A stretch of 64,000 nucleotides of DNA. Origin: Mesorhizobium sp. 65-26. Its GTDB lineage: Bacteria; Pseudomonadota; Alphaproteobacteria; Rhizobiales; Rhizobiaceae. The stretch is taken from contig MKVL01000009.1 in NCBI GenBank assembly GCA_001899205.1, positions 115,032 through 179,031 on the forward strand, read 5' to 3'. Below are positions 53,029 to 62,242 of this stretch, in pieces. Under the pieces are notes generated by a model. It had not been told where the DNA came from, ran no database searches, and saw nothing but the letters and a program-made list of their open reading frames with translations. Each line of letters begins with the position of its first letter. The first letter of the stretch is position 1. The position numbers and the translations under genes are program-made.

Positions 53029-53224
53029 CTTTCCACTCCTCGATCAGCGGACACGGCAGCGATCCATCTGCTGGCTACGCCTCCAGATGCTTCGATCGGG
53101 GCCCGCTGGCAAGGTGAGGCTATGCCCCTAAATCCCGATCTTCAACCAGAAGAAGGTACTGGAGTAAGTACCGCGGAAGGTTGGCGCAATCGAACAGGGA
53201 CCCGGCGAGCCCGCCGCGAATATA

Positions 53225-53992
53225 TTAGCTTGCGGCGTTGAAACGCAGGATTTCGCGGCCGCCCTTGTCCGCAATGGTCATCCTGGCGCCTTCGACATGA
53301 AAGGACGACGCCTTGGCCAACGCCTCGAAAAGCGCCCTTTCCTGCGCCATCACATCAGGGGCGCATGCCTTGAAGGTCGAGCCTATGCCGCTGATGGCGA
53401 TCGCATCGCCGTCCACCTTGGCGGTCGCGAAATAGCTGTTGCAAGGACCGTTGCCGCCCGCCTTGCCGCTCTCGTCGACCCTGAACGTCGCGCGCGGTTC
53501 GCTGATCTTGCCGATGCCGTCGATATATTCCACCAGCCAGCTCTGTCCGAACATGGCGGCATCGGCCCGAGGCTTCCCGGCTGGAACCATCTTCAGCACG
53601 ATCGTCTGGGGCCGGTCGTCCAGCGGGTCGACCTGATGACGCGTATCGTTGATGAAGACGAGGTGGTTGCCGACGGTGATGCGCGCCTGCAGCGCATATG
53701 TCATGCGCGGGCGAATGACAGACGGATCGAACCTGATCTCGAAGGGAATCGGCACCTGGCCTGCCGGCGACACCTTCTGCTCGCCAATGACGGCAGCCGG
53801 CGCGTCGGCCAACGAAACGTCCGCGAGCTGAACGGAAAGCTCCGCGTTGGGCGGCAATGCGATCCGTTCGCGATAGGTGACCTCGCCCTTCAGCACCTTC
53901 TCCCCGGCGACGGAGATCTGCGGCGCGCCAAGAGCGCCGACCAGCAGCGGCACCAGGCCGAAAATGAAAAGCTCGGAAATCTTGTCCAGCAT
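53225..53992 (-). CDS. YbaY-type domain fused to a META domain, exported
   Basis: 255 residues from the ATG at 53992 (GGAG upstream). A hydrophobic leader (LFIFGLVPLLVGALGAPQI) precedes a YbaY/YscW-like beta domain (about 30-140; VTYRERIALPPNAELSVQLA) and a META/HslJ domain (about 145-250; GNGPCNSYFATAKVDGDAI). No lipobox cysteine is seen. Both domains are typical of envelope stress or outer-membrane lipoproteins. Transcribed alone. Confidence 0.82.
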   Translation of the reverse strand: MLDKISELFIFGLVPLLVGALGAPQISVAGEKVLKGEVTYRERIALPPNAELSVQLADVSLADAPAAVIGEQKVSPAGQVPIPFEIRFDPSVIRPRMTYALQARITVGNHLVFINDTRHQVDPLDDRPQTIVLKMVPAGKPRADAAMFGQSWLVEYIDGIGKISEPRATFRVDESGKAGGNGPCNSYFATAKVDGDAIAISGIGSTFKACAPDVMAQERALFEALAKASSFHVEGARMTIADKGGREILRFNAAS

Positions 53993-54006
53993 CTTCCAGC
54001 TCCGCC

Positions 54007-54108
54007 AAGAGCAATTCCAGCAAAGGTGCGCAGCGGTCTTGCGTCTGGAATTACGTAAAAACAAAGAGATAGAGCAATGACGGCCATTCCTTTCGCCGGA
54101 ATTGCTCT
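54007..54108. repeat. Dispersed rhizobial palindromic repeat, copy B, with a second stem
   Basis: CAATTCC...GGTGCGCAGCGGTCTTGCGTCTGGAATTACG (about 54012-54055) followed by GTAAAAACAAAGAGATAGAGC, a form I know as a frequent intergenic repeat in Mesorhizobium and relatives. A second inverted pair AGAGCAAT/ATTGCTCT (54071-54108) continues it. Copy A is at 40.2 kb. Confidence 0.7.
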
Positions 54109-54171
54109 GGCGTATCGAACCGCTCGGCAGGGTTTCGAAGGAATGCGGTCAATGAATGGCCGAGGCCGGAT

Positions 54172-54642
54172 TTATTCCTTCCAGCGGTCGGCGGCCTCCT
54201 TGTCGGCCTCCTTGGCCTCGACCCAGCCGCCCTCGGAGCCGTCGACGCGATGCTCCTTCTTCCAGAAGGGCGCGCGGGATTTCAGGAAATCCATAAGGAA
54301 GTTCGCGGCCTCGAACGCGGCCTGCCGGTGCGCTGAAGCCGCGACCACCAGCACGATGTTCTCGCCCGGTCGAATCCGGCCATGGCGATGGATGACGGTG
54401 AGGCCCTGCAGCGGCCAGCGTTTCACGGCCTGCGCGGCAATGCGGCCGATCTCGGCTTCGGCCATGCCCGGGTAATGTTCGAGCTCCAGCGCCGACAGCG
54501 CTCCCTGCTCGTCCCGGCACAGACCGGAGAACGTCACCACGGCCCCGATGTCGGCGCGGTTTTCGGTCAGGCGATTGACCTCGGCGGCTATGTCGAAATC
54601 ATGCGCCTGGATGCGCACGTCGGGCACGACCGCTTCCGGCAT
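54172..54642 (-). CDS. moaE: Molybdopterin synthase catalytic subunit (MoaE)
   Basis: 156 residues. It inserts sulfur from MoaD into precursor Z to make molybdopterin. Motifs are VVTFSGLCRDEQGALSALEL, VIHRHGRIRPGENIVLV and the catalytic-lysine segment LMDFLKSRAPFWKKEH. Starts 1 bp after the moaD stop. Confidence 0.95.
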   Translation of the reverse strand: MPEAVVPDVRIQAHDFDIAAEVNRLTENRADIGAVVTFSGLCRDEQGALSALELEHYPGMAEAEIGRIAAQAVKRWPLQGLTVIHRHGRIRPGENIVLVVAASAHRQAAFEAANFLMDFLKSRAPFWKKEHRVDGSEGGWVEAKEADKEAADRWKE

Positions 54643-54643
54643 C

Positions 54644-54904
54644 TCAGCCTCCGGTCATCGGCGGGAAAAGCGCAATCTCGCGGGCGCCGCCAATCTTTTC
54701 CTCGTGCCGCACATGCTCCTGATTGATCGCAACCCGGATCACTTCGGGATACTGCAGGGCATGCTCGTATTCCTCGCCGCGCGACTTCAGCCAGCGCAGC
54801 AGATCGGCAACCGTCTCCACGCCGACCGGAAGATCGACATCTTCTTCCGGCTTGCCGATGCGCTCGCGCACCCAGGCAAAATAGATCAGCCGCGTCGCCA
54901 TCAT
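54644..54904 (-). CDS. moaD: Molybdopterin synthase sulfur carrier subunit (MoaD)
   Basis: 86 residues from the ATG at 54904, which overlaps the pgsA stop (ATGA). Ubiquitin-like fold ending in the required Gly-Gly (LFPPMTGG), which is thiocarboxylated. Coupled to moaE. The start one codon later (54901) is equally possible. Confidence 0.94.
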   Translation of the reverse strand: MMATRLIYFAWVRERIGKPEEDVDLPVGVETVADLLRWLKSRGEEYEHALQYPEVIRVAINQEHVRHEEKIGGAREIALFPPMTGG

Positions 54905-55497
54905 TCGTCCATGATATGCTTCAACCCGGCGCGAAAATAGTCGTAGCCGGTATAGAGGGTGACGAGCGCGGCGATCCACAGCAGCACAAGGCCGATCTGC
55001 GTGGTCAGCGGGAAGATTTTGTCGCCGGCAGGTCCGGCAAGCAGGAAGGCAATGGCGACCATCTGGATGGTGGTCTTCCATTTGGCGAGCTGCGTCACCG
55101 GCACCGAGACCTTGAGCGCCGCCAGATACTCACGCAGGCCCGAAACCAGGATCTCGCGGCACAGGATGATGATGGCCGCCCAAAGCGACCAGCCAGCGAT
55201 GCCGCCATGGCGGTCAGTGTCGGCGGCGAGCAGCAGCAGGCAGGTGGAGACAAGTAATTTGTCGGCGATCGGATCCAGCATCTTGCCGATGTTGGAGGTC
55301 TGCTGCCAGGCGCGCGCCAGATAGCCGTCGAAATAGTCGGTGATGGACGCCAGCAGGAAGATCGCCAGCGCCGACCACCGCGCGAAGTCGGAAGACTTCA
55401 GGTGTCCTTCCAGAAAAAAGCACAGCACCACCAGCGGCACCGCAATGATGCGGGCGTAGGTCAGTATGTTCGGCAGATTGAACGCGCGCTGAGCCAT
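54901..55497 (-). CDS. pgsA: CDP-diacylglycerol-glycerol-3-phosphate 3-phosphatidyltransferase (PgsA)
   Basis: 198 residues, opening MAQRAFNLPNILTYARI, with four hydrophobic segments and the CDP-alcohol signature DYFDGYLARAWQQ...LDPIADK. It makes phosphatidylglycerol phosphate in the inner membrane. The uvrC-pgsA-moaD-moaE order is common in rhizobia. Confidence 0.94.
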   Translation of the reverse strand: MAQRAFNLPNILTYARIIAVPLVVLCFFLEGHLKSSDFARWSALAIFLLASITDYFDGYLARAWQQTSNIGKMLDPIADKLLVSTCLLLLAADTDRHGGIAGWSLWAAIIILCREILVSGLREYLAALKVSVPVTQLAKWKTTIQMVAIAFLLAGPAGDKIFPLTTQIGLVLLWIAALVTLYTGYDYFRAGLKHIMDE

Positions 55498-55671
55498 ATT
55501 GTCGGGAACTCTCTTTAGCCTGCGTACTCAAATCAGAAGCCGATGCGAGGGGTCAACAACGCATATTCGATTGGCCAGCCGAAATAAGCCTTGGTGTGAC
55601 ATTCGGACGATGCCTGCATAAGGCCAAAGTCCAGTTAAGGCGTCCGATTCCACCGCCAAGAAGCCCAGCCC

Positions 55672-57744
55672 TCAGTTCTCGTGGAAGTGATTGTAGACGA
55701 GCCTGGCGACCTGCTCGGAAATGCCGTCCACCTTGACCAGGTCCTCGACCGCGGCGCGGCTGACGGCCTTGGCGGTGCCGAAGTGCAGAAGCAGGGCGCG
55801 CTTGCGGCCGGGACCGATGCCGGCGATCTCGTCCAGCGGGCTCTTGACCATCTCCTTCTTGCGGCGGGCGCGGTGCGAACCGATGGCGAAGCGATGCACC
55901 TCGTCGCGCAGGCGCTGGACGAAATAGAGCACGGGATCCCGCACCGGCAGCGTGAAGGAGTCCCTGCCCTTCACGAAGAAGCGTTCACGCCCGGCATCGC
56001 GGTCCTGCCCCTTGGCGATGCCGATCGCGGCGACCCGGTCATCGATGCCAAGGTCAGCGAGGATCTGGCGCACCGCCGTCATCTGCCCCTGGCCGCCGTC
56101 GATGAGGATCACGTCAGGCCATGCCGGGAAGCTGCCGTTGCCGTCGACCGGATCGTCACCGCCGTCATCCAGCGTTTCCGTAGCCGGCTGCATATCCCCA
56201 TGCTCGCGCAGCAGCCGGGAGAACCGCCGCTGCATGACCTCGCGCATCATGCCGAAATCGTCGCCCGGAGTGATCTCGGCCGAGCGGATGTTGAACTTCC
56301 TGTACTGGTTCTTCACGAACCCTTCCGCTCCGGCGACGACCATCGCGCCGACGGCATTGGTGCCCATGATGTGGGAGTTGTCATAGACCTCGATGCGCAC
56401 CGGCGGTTTTCCCAGGCCGAAGGTCTCGGCAAAGCCGGCAAGCAGCCTGGCCTGCGTCGAGGTTTCCGCCAGCCGGCGGCCGAGCGCCTCGCGGGCGTTC
56501 TGCAACGCGTGGTCGGTCAAATCCTTCTTCTCGCCGCGCTGCGGCACGGAGATCGCCACCCTGCGGCCCGCGCGGGTGGACAGCGCCTCGGCGAGCAGTT
56601 CCTGCTCCTGAACGGACTGGGACAACAGGATGGCGCGCGGCGGCGGCTTGTCGTCATAGAACTGCGCAAGGAAAGAACCCAGAACCTCCGCCCCCTCCAG
56701 CGCCGGATCGGCCTTCGGGAAATAGGCGCGGTTGCCCCAGTTCTGGCCGGTGCGGAAAAAGAACACCTGGATACATGTCTGGCCGCCTTCCTGGTGAATG
56801 GCGAAGACATCGGCCTCCTCGACGGTCTGCGGGTTGATGCCCTGATGCGCCTGCACATGCGAAAGGGCCGCCAGCCGGTCGCGATGGATAGCCGCGCGCT
56901 CGAAATCCAGTTCCTCGGCGGCCTGCTGCATGGCGCCGGAAATCTCGGTCTTCACCTTCTGGCTGCGGCCGGAAAGAAAATCCTTCGCCTCGGCGACGAG
57001 CTCGGCGTAGCCCTCATGCGAAATCTCGCCGGTGCAAGGACCGGCGCAACGCTTGATCTGGTAGAGCAGGCAGGGCCGCGTGCGGTTCTCGTAGAAGGAG
57101 TTGGTGCAGCTTCGCAGAAGGAAGGCGCGCTGCAGCGAATTGATCGTGCGGTCGACCGCGCCGGCCGAGGCGAAGGGACCGAAATAGTCGCCCTTGCGCG
57201 AGCGCGCGCCGCGATGCTTGTAGATACCGGGGGAAACATGGTCACCGGTCAGCAGGATGTAGGGGAACGACTTGTCGTCCCGCATCAGCACGTTGAATCG
57301 CGGCCGTAAGCGCTTGATAAGATTGGCTTCGAGCAGCAGCGCTTCGATCTCGGTCCGGGTGACGACGAACTCCATCGTCGCTGTTTCGCGGACCATCCGA
57401 CCGATGCGCATGGTGTGGAAGCGGCCCTGCGCGTAGTTCGTGACGCGCTTCTTCAGGCTGCGCGCCTTGCCGACGTAGAGAACGTCACCCGTGGCGCTCA
57501 TCATGCGGTAGACGCCGGGCGCGTTGGGAAGGCGCTTGACCAGCGTCTGGATCACCTCCGCTCCGACCATGCCGTCGGCATCGCCGGCATGCGGGGTCCA
57601 ATCGATGGCGGTGAAGGCGACGTCGGGCGCAACGGGTTGGGCTTCCGCCTCGACGATCTCCTCCGCCGCCTCGTCCTCGAGGTCGAGATCGGGGGGCAAA
57701 TCGTCGGCGGGGCCGCGCCCGTGCTTTTGGTCTGCGGGACTCAT
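55672..57744 (-). CDS. uvrC: Excinuclease ABC subunit C (UvrC)
   Basis: 690 residues from the ATG at 57744, which overlaps the stop of the SDR gene (ATGA). GIY-YIG nuclease (about 70-150; [20 protein letters not shown]), UVR motif ([17 protein letters not shown]), RNase H-like nuclease ([18 protein letters not shown]) and C-terminal HhH ([16 protein letters not shown]) are all present. The first 50 residues are an acidic, low-complexity extension not found in E. coli. Makes both incisions in nucleotide excision repair. Confidence 0.95.
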   Translation of the reverse strand: MSPADQKHGRGPADDLPPDLDLEDEAAEEIVEAEAQPVAPDVAFTAIDWTPHAGDADGMVGAEVIQTLVKRLPNAPGVYRMMSATGDVLYVGKARSLKKRVTNYAQGRFHTMRIGRMVRETATMEFVVTRTEIEALLLEANLIKRLRPRFNVLMRDDKSFPYILLTGDHVSPGIYKHRGARSRKGDYFGPFASAGAVDRTINSLQRAFLLRSCTNSFYENRTRPCLLYQIKRCAGPCTGEISHEGYAELVAEAKDFLSGRSQKVKTEISGAMQQAAEELDFERAAIHRDRLAALSHVQAHQGINPQTVEEADVFAIHQEGGQTCIQVFFFRTGQNWGNRAYFPKADPALEGAEVLGSFLAQFYDDKPPPRAILLSQSVQEQELLAEALSTRAGRRVAISVPQRGEKKDLTDHALQNAREALGRRLAETSTQARLLAGFAETFGLGKPPVRIEVYDNSHIMGTNAVGAMVVAGAEGFVKNQYRKFNIRSAEITPGDDFGMMREVMQRRFSRLLREHGDMQPATETLDDGGDDPVDGNGSFPAWPDVILIDGGQGQMTAVRQILADLGIDDRVAAIGIAKGQDRDAGRERFFVKGRDSFTLPVRDPVLYFVQRLRDEVHRFAIGSHRARRKKEMVKSPLDEIAGIGPGRKRALLLHFGTAKAVSRAAVEDLVKVDGISEQVARLVYNHFHEN

Positions 57745-58505
57745 TCCACCATGCCTGTCACATCGGGCGTCTGCCATGCAAGATGCTGGCCGCCGTCAAG
57801 CGCGATCATCTGGCCGGTGACCGACCGCGCCGCCCAGAGATAGCGAATCGTGGCACCGAATTCCGCCAAATCCGGGCCGCGCTTCAACAGCAGCGCTTCG
57901 ACCTGGGCGTCGAAATCATCGTCGTCCTGCCGAAGATTCTTCAAGGTCGGGCCGGGGCCTATCGCGTTGACGCGGATGCGCGGCGCGAGCGCCTGCGCCA
58001 TGGTCTGGGTGGCGGTCCATAAGGTCGACTTCGACAGGGCGTAGGAGAAGTAGCGGGGGTTGGGCCGCCAGACGCGCTGGTCGATCATATTGACGACCAG
58101 CCCCTGCTCGCCCTTCGGCAACGCGTTGGCAAGGCTGCGCGAGAGCATCGCCGGAGCCTTGACGTGGACGGCGAAATGCCGGTCCCAGGCCCGCCAGTCG
58201 AAATCGAGCACGGAATCGTCCTGGAACAACGACGCATTGTTGACCAGCAGCGAGACAGGCCCCAGCGACGACTGGGCGGCGCCAATCACCCCTTCGACGG
58301 CGGCCATGTCGGTGAGATCGGCCACGACGACCGCGGCGCGTCCGCCCGAACCGTTTATGACAGCGGCAAGCGCGTCTGCCTCGGCGCGGGACCGGTTGCA
58401 ATGAATGGCCACGGCAAAGCCGTGAGCGGCAAGATCTTCCACGATCGCCTTGCCAATTCGCTTCGCCCCTCCAGTTACCAGCGCGACCGCCGCGGTTTTG
58501 TTCAT
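57741..58505 (-). CDS. Short-chain dehydrogenase/reductase
   Basis: 254 residues. The cofactor loop is [17 protein letters not shown], with [12 protein letters not shown] and the catalytic YALSKSTL. The RIGKAI loop and HCNRSR (an Arg after the second strand) suggest NADPH and a pteridine-reductase-like branch. It is translationally coupled to uvrC, a conserved rhizobial arrangement of unknown meaning. Confidence 0.88.
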   Translation of the reverse strand: MNKTAAVALVTGGAKRIGKAIVEDLAAHGFAVAIHCNRSRAEADALAAVINGSGGRAAVVVADLTDMAAVEGVIGAAQSSLGPVSLLVNNASLFQDDSVLDFDWRAWDRHFAVHVKAPAMLSRSLANALPKGEQGLVVNMIDQRVWRPNPRYFSYALSKSTLWTATQTMAQALAPRIRVNAIGPGPTLKNLRQDDDDFDAQVEALLLKRGPDLAEFGATIRYLWAARSVTGQMIALDGGQHLAWQTPDVTGMVE

Positions 58506-58913
58506 CTGTCAATCCTTATCTTCAGCGCCGCTGGAACGACGCCGGCAAATATGACGCCCCATAGGTTAAATGCCATTCGCACCTGGGGCAGCATTGTGGC
58601 GAAACCGCCGGTCAGGCGGCGCGGCTTGTCCCAAATGGGGACGGCGAGATCGCTATATAGGGCTCAGGACTCCTTGCACCAAGCGGTGTGCAGCGCAGCA
58701 AGACAAGGCTCCTGACTTTTGCTGTTGCGAAGATGCAACGTCTCGTTTCTGCCTTATTCGCGCCAGGGAATGACCCAAGTTCAGGTTCGCTTCAGCCGCA
58801 TTTCGCCACCACATTTGGAACCGTTGAGCGCCGGATCCGTTTATCCCCCCGGACGGGTTCAGGGCACTCACGAACGTAAAGCCTGTGTCTTGTGGCTTAA
58901 GGAGTTAGAACAA
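58506..58913. other. Intergenic region carrying the OMP promoter
   Basis: 408 bp without a credible gene. It contains the GTCCC-AAATG-GGGAC palindrome (58628-58642) with a TATATA-like stretch 12 bp later (58653-58658), and the AAGGAG ribosome site of the OMP gene. A long leader would fit a highly expressed outer-membrane protein. Confidence 0.5.
58628..58642. promoter_or_regulatory. GTCCC-N5-GGGAC palindrome
   Basis: Five-base arms around AAATG, resembling the palindrome at 28931-28947. A possible operator between the SDR and OMP genes. Confidence 0.35.
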
Positions 58914-59567
58914 ATGCAAGCCAATCTCAAATTCGCACGGCCCTTGGCCGTCGCGCTCGGGCTCTTCGCCCTCGGCGGTACCGCCTTTGCCGCGGACGTC
59001 GTCCAGGAAGAGCCGCCGGCTCCCGCCCCGGTTGCCCAGTTGCCCGTCGCCTCCTGGGCCGGCCCCTATGCCGGTATCAGCGTCGGCTATGGTTTCAGTG
59101 GTCATGCCAACCTGCAGGACTACAACAACAACATCGGCACCAAGGGCTTCGTCGGTGGCGTTTTCGGCGGCTACAACTGGCAGCAGGAAAACTTCGTCTA
59201 CGGCGCTGAAGCCGACCTCGGCTACAACGGCGTAAAGGGCGACAATGCCGGCCAGAGCGGCAAGACGGGTATCGAAGGCTCGCTGCGCGCTCGCCTCGGT
59301 TACTCCGTGAGCCCGGACATCCTCGTCTATGGCACCGGCGGTCTCGCCGCGAAGGACCAGAAGGTGGATGACGGCACCAACAGCGAGAGCAAGGGTATGC
59401 TCGGCTGGACCGCTGGCGTCGGTACCGACATCAAGCTGACCGACAACGTGTTCGGCCGCGTCGAGTATCGCTACACCGACTTCGGCAGCAAGGACTTCGG
59501 TTCGACGATCGGCAAGGTCAAGTCGAGCGACAACCGCGTCACCTTCGGCGTCGGTATGAAGTTCTAA
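58914..59567 (+). CDS. RopB/Omp31-type outer-membrane beta-barrel protein
   Basis: 217 residues from the ATG at 58914 with AAGGAG 9 nt upstream. Signal peptide (LAVALGLFALGGTAFA), then a Pro/Ala linker and an eight-strand barrel with SWAGPYAGISVGYGFSG at its start, GGVFGGYNWQQENFVYGAEA, and the terminal aromatic VTFGVGMKF required for outer-membrane insertion. Codon use is strongly biased, as in highly expressed genes. A strong terminator follows. Confidence 0.93.
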   Translation: MQANLKFARPLAVALGLFALGGTAFAADVVQEEPPAPAPVAQLPVASWAGPYAGISVGYGFSGHANLQDYNNNIGTKGFVGGVFGGYNWQQENFVYGAEADLGYNGVKGDNAGQSGKTGIEGSLRARLGYSVSPDILVYGTGGLAAKDQKVDDGTNSESKGMLGWTAGVGTDIKLTDNVFGRVEYRYTDFGSKDFGSTIGKVKSSDNRVTFGVGMKF

Positions 59568-59588
59568 GTCGTCCAAGCCACGACACGA

Positions 59589-59618
59589 AAAAGCCGGGCC
59601 TCGCGCCCGGCTTTTTTT
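59589..59618 (+). terminator. Rho-independent terminator after the OMP gene
   Basis: GCCGGGC and GCCCGGC pair around CTCGC, with A-rich upstream and TTTTTTT downstream, so it may serve both the OMP gene and the convergent TfoX gene. Confidence 0.92.
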
Positions 59619-59634
59619 GTGCCCTGGCGGGACC

Positions 59635-60006
59635 TTATCGCTTTCCTGCCGGCTTCACCTTCTCGGGAAGCGTCTCGACAAAGGCGAGCGCGAGGTGAAC
59701 CCAGCTTGCAAGGTCGGCCGAGGTGGCCGTCCCTTCCGCAGCCACGTGCACGTATCCTTCCATCGAGCGGCCACCCATCTCCATCAGACGGGCATGGGGA
59801 CGGGCAATCGCCGCCATATGCGCCTCCTTGCCCACGCGCACCAGCAAGCCGCGCTTGGATGTGCCGACCAGCATATTGCCGTTGAGAAGGAAACAGGTGC
59901 CACCGAACATCTTCTGTTCGGTGAACTGGCGCCCCGCAAGAGCAGCGCGCAACCGCTCGACCATGGGATCCAGGACAGCTCCGGTCCTGACGACAGATCT
60001 CGCCAT
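59635..60006 (-). CDS. TfoX/Sxy N-terminal domain protein
   Basis: 123 residues from the ATG at 60006, 8 nt after GGAGG; ATG 60012 is also possible. The TfoX_N pattern is EQKMFGGTCFLLNGNMLVGT followed by LLVRVGKEAHMAAI. The C-terminal TfoX half is missing, as in many alphaproteobacterial proteins. Role unknown; competence control is not implied. Confidence 0.87.
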   Translation of the reverse strand: MARSVVRTGAVLDPMVERLRAALAGRQFTEQKMFGGTCFLLNGNMLVGTSKRGLLVRVGKEAHMAAIARPHARLMEMGGRSMEGYVHVAAEGTATSADLASWVHLALAFVETLPEKVKPAGKR

Positions 60007-60124
60007 GCTCATCGCCTCCGCGATATCGCCAGCGTCAGGCTGGCATGAAAGCGGCCGCCTGTCCAACCAAGGACTAGCAATGACAAGCTTGGGGCCAGTT
60101 GCCACTTAAGGCAACCTATTGTCT

Positions 60125-60721
60125 TCAGGCCGGGATGCAGCCCTTCAGCTCCGGGAATTTCTCATCAAAGCGGGCGGCCCAACGCACAAGCCTCGCCCGG
60201 CCCCTCTCCCACTTTCCCGCGAAGCGCAGCGCGAGGTAACCCAGGCAGGCGCGCAGCGCTATCTGCCCTGCCGTGATTTTCCTGGGCAGCTTCGGCGGAT
60301 TGGCATTGAGCCTGTCAAGCGCCGTGGTGATCTTTGCCCATTGCCTGTCCAGCCAGGGCTGATGGACCATTTCTTCGGGGCGCGCACGCCGCTCGTAGAC
60401 CATCGACAACGCGCAGTCGCAAATGCCATCGGCCAACGCCTCCAGCACTTCCGCATCGAGACGCTTGTCGGGATTGCGCGGGAACAGGGCGTTCCTGGAC
60501 AGCCGGTTGATGTACTGGACGATGGCGCGGCTGTCGAAGATGGAACGGCCGTCGTCGAGCACCAGTACGGGGATCTTGCCGAGCGGATTGGCGTCGATCA
60601 GTTCCGCCGGCTTGTCCTCGGTCTTGACCGCCACCGCCTCGATCACGACGCCCGCATAGATCGCCGCCATCCGCACCTTTGAACTGTAGGGCGATGTCGA
60701 TGCATAGAGCAGCTTGGGCAT
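60125..60721 (-). CDS. Glutathione S-transferase
   Basis: 198 residues. The thioredoxin-like domain starts KLLYASTSPYSSKVRMAA, with the Ser-rich active-site loop, and PVLVLDDGRSIFDSRAI binds the gamma-glutamyl group. The C-terminal domain is helical. AAGGAG precedes the ATG. Probably detoxification. Confidence 0.9.
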   Translation of the reverse strand: MPKLLYASTSPYSSKVRMAAIYAGVVIEAVAVKTEDKPAELIDANPLGKIPVLVLDDGRSIFDSRAIVQYINRLSRNALFPRNPDKRLDAEVLEALADGICDCALSMVYERRARPEEMVHQPWLDRQWAKITTALDRLNANPPKLPRKITAGQIALRACLGYLALRFAGKWERGRARLVRWAARFDEKFPELKGCIPA

Positions 60722-61029
60722 GAAAAACTCCTTGTCGCCGGCGCACTCTCGGTCAGGCGTACCGTCGCGGGCAACAGCCAGATGGCAAAAACTCAGCGGC
60801 CAGAAACCGGTGGGTTTCTGCCAAGGGCTTCAGAACTTGGGTACGAGCCGGGACGCGAAGGGCGAACAACGAATCGCGGAAATTTCCGGATACGAGCCAG
60901 GCCCATCCACAATCCGCGACACACGCTCGTTCGGACACGTATCTGGAACATTCAGCGAGCGAGGCAGCCTGTCCGGCGCCCCGCTGTGCTGCCCGCCATC
61001 CCATCCGGCGGTCGAAAACTGGCCGAGGC
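60722..61029. other. Intergenic region with no recognised feature
   Basis: 308 bp between two minus-strand genes. I see no supported gene, terminator or palindrome; only a short direct repeat TACGAGCC(G/A)GG (about 60842 and 60892). Confidence 0.4.
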
Positions 61030-61527
61030 CTATTTCTTGGCCGGCGCGGACTTGGCCTTCGGCGCAGCGGCCTTTTTCACGGCGGGCTTCACAGCCGCGG
61101 CCGCTGCCTTGGCAGGCGCTTTCGCAGGTGCCTTGGCTTTCGCGGGAGCGACCTTGGCGGGAGCTGCCTTCTTGGCCGCGGGCTTCGCCGCTGCCGCAGC
61201 CGGCTTCTTGGCGGCTGCCGTCTTCGCCGGAGCCTTGGCCGGCGCTGCCTTGGCGGGCGCTTTCGCCGGTGCCTTGGCCTTCGCGGGAGCTGCCTTCTTG
61301 GCCGCGGGCTTCGCCGCAGCAGCTGCTGGTTTCTTTGCAGCCGCCTTTGCGGGAGCCTTGGCAGGCGCGGCCTTGGCGGGCGCCTTCGCAGGTGCCTTGG
61401 CCTTCGCGGGAGCGGCCTTCACCGCTGTCGCGACCTTTGCTGCTGCTGCTTTTGCGGGTGCTTTCTTTGCCGGTGCTTTGGATGCCGGTGTCTTGGATGC
61501 CGGCGCTTTAGACGACTGCTTCGCCAT
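61030..61527 (-). CDS. Histone H1-like Lys/Ala/Pro-rich repeat protein
   Basis: 165 residues made almost only of Ala, Lys and Pro, in repeats such as AKAPAKAPAKAAPAKAPAK and KPAAAAAKPAAKKAAPAK, with two long near-copies of about 40 residues. GGAAGGGG precedes the ATG. It resembles eukaryotic H1 tails and bacterial AlgP/HctB-like proteins and should bind nucleic acid without a fixed fold. The repeats are in-frame and probably unstable. Confidence 0.8.
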   Translation of the reverse strand: MAKQSSKAPASKTPASKAPAKKAPAKAAAAKVATAVKAAPAKAKAPAKAPAKAAPAKAPAKAAAKKPAAAAAKPAAKKAAPAKAKAPAKAPAKAAPAKAPAKTAAAKKPAAAAAKPAAKKAAPAKVAPAKAKAPAKAPAKAAAAAVKPAVKKAAAPKAKSAPAKK

Positions 61528-61688
61528 ATCATGCCCCTTCCGTTATGCCGGCGGCCGTGAATCACCCCGGCCGGCCATGCATATCTGACTCGCGGCTTGC
61601 TAGCCAGCGAAGCGATTTGCACGGTTTTTGGGCAATCAGGCGGCGCCAGGCAGGCGTTGGCGAAGGCGCTCCGTCTGGCTTGCGGATC

Positions 61689-62141
61689 TCAGCGCAGGAC
61701 GCGGCAGGCGCCGTTGTAGACCATCCACCGATCGAAGCCCGACACGCAGAATTCAACGTTGTCGCCGATCGATGCGAAGCCCTGGCCTTCCTCGATCAGA
61801 TACCAGATGGTCCTGGAATGACCGTCGGACAGATCGACCGTGGCGCCGCAGTAACGCCGTCCGATCGGCCAGGTGTCGTCAGCCGGCAGATAGCGGTGCT
61901 GATGGATCTTGCGAAACTCGGTGATCGCGACATCGGGCAGATGCGGCACATGGCGAACCTGGTATGCGAAGCGGCTGGTGATCTTGTTGAGCACCCAGGG
62001 CTGACCGCAGACTCCACCGTCGTCGTCGGTGTAGGTGGAAAGATCCGCAGCGTTCGCGGCCTGCATGATGCCGAGAGGCGCGGCGATCGGCGCGCAAAGC
62101 GCAAGCAGCGCGGCAAGAGCGGATCTGGCGAAGCGAGTCAT
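61689..62141 (-). CDS. Secreted hypothetical protein
   Basis: 150 residues with a signal peptide (MTRFARSALAALLALCAPIA, cleaved near NAADL) and four mature-part cysteines (GGVCGQPW, RRYCGATVD, VEFCVSGFD, GACRVL) that could form two disulfides. Periplasmic. Family not recognised; such proteins are common in rhizobia. Confidence 0.8.
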   Translation of the reverse strand: MTRFARSALAALLALCAPIAAPLGIMQAANAADLSTYTDDDGGVCGQPWVLNKITSRFAYQVRHVPHLPDVAITEFRKIHQHRYLPADDTWPIGRRYCGATVDLSDGHSRTIWYLIEEGQGFASIGDNVEFCVSGFDRWMVYNGACRVLR

Positions 62142-62242
62142 GGCAGCGGCCTCTTTGAATCTGTTGCCGCACTCTGCTGCGTCGTCCGCTCGCGGTCAAG
62201 CGGCGACACTTGCCGCGCCAGGACATCCATACACGGCGCGCC

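Noticed and set aside
61030-61527. Repetitive DNA suggesting a VNTR or CRISPR
   Set aside because: It is one continuous coding frame for an Ala/Lys/Pro protein with a good ribosome site.
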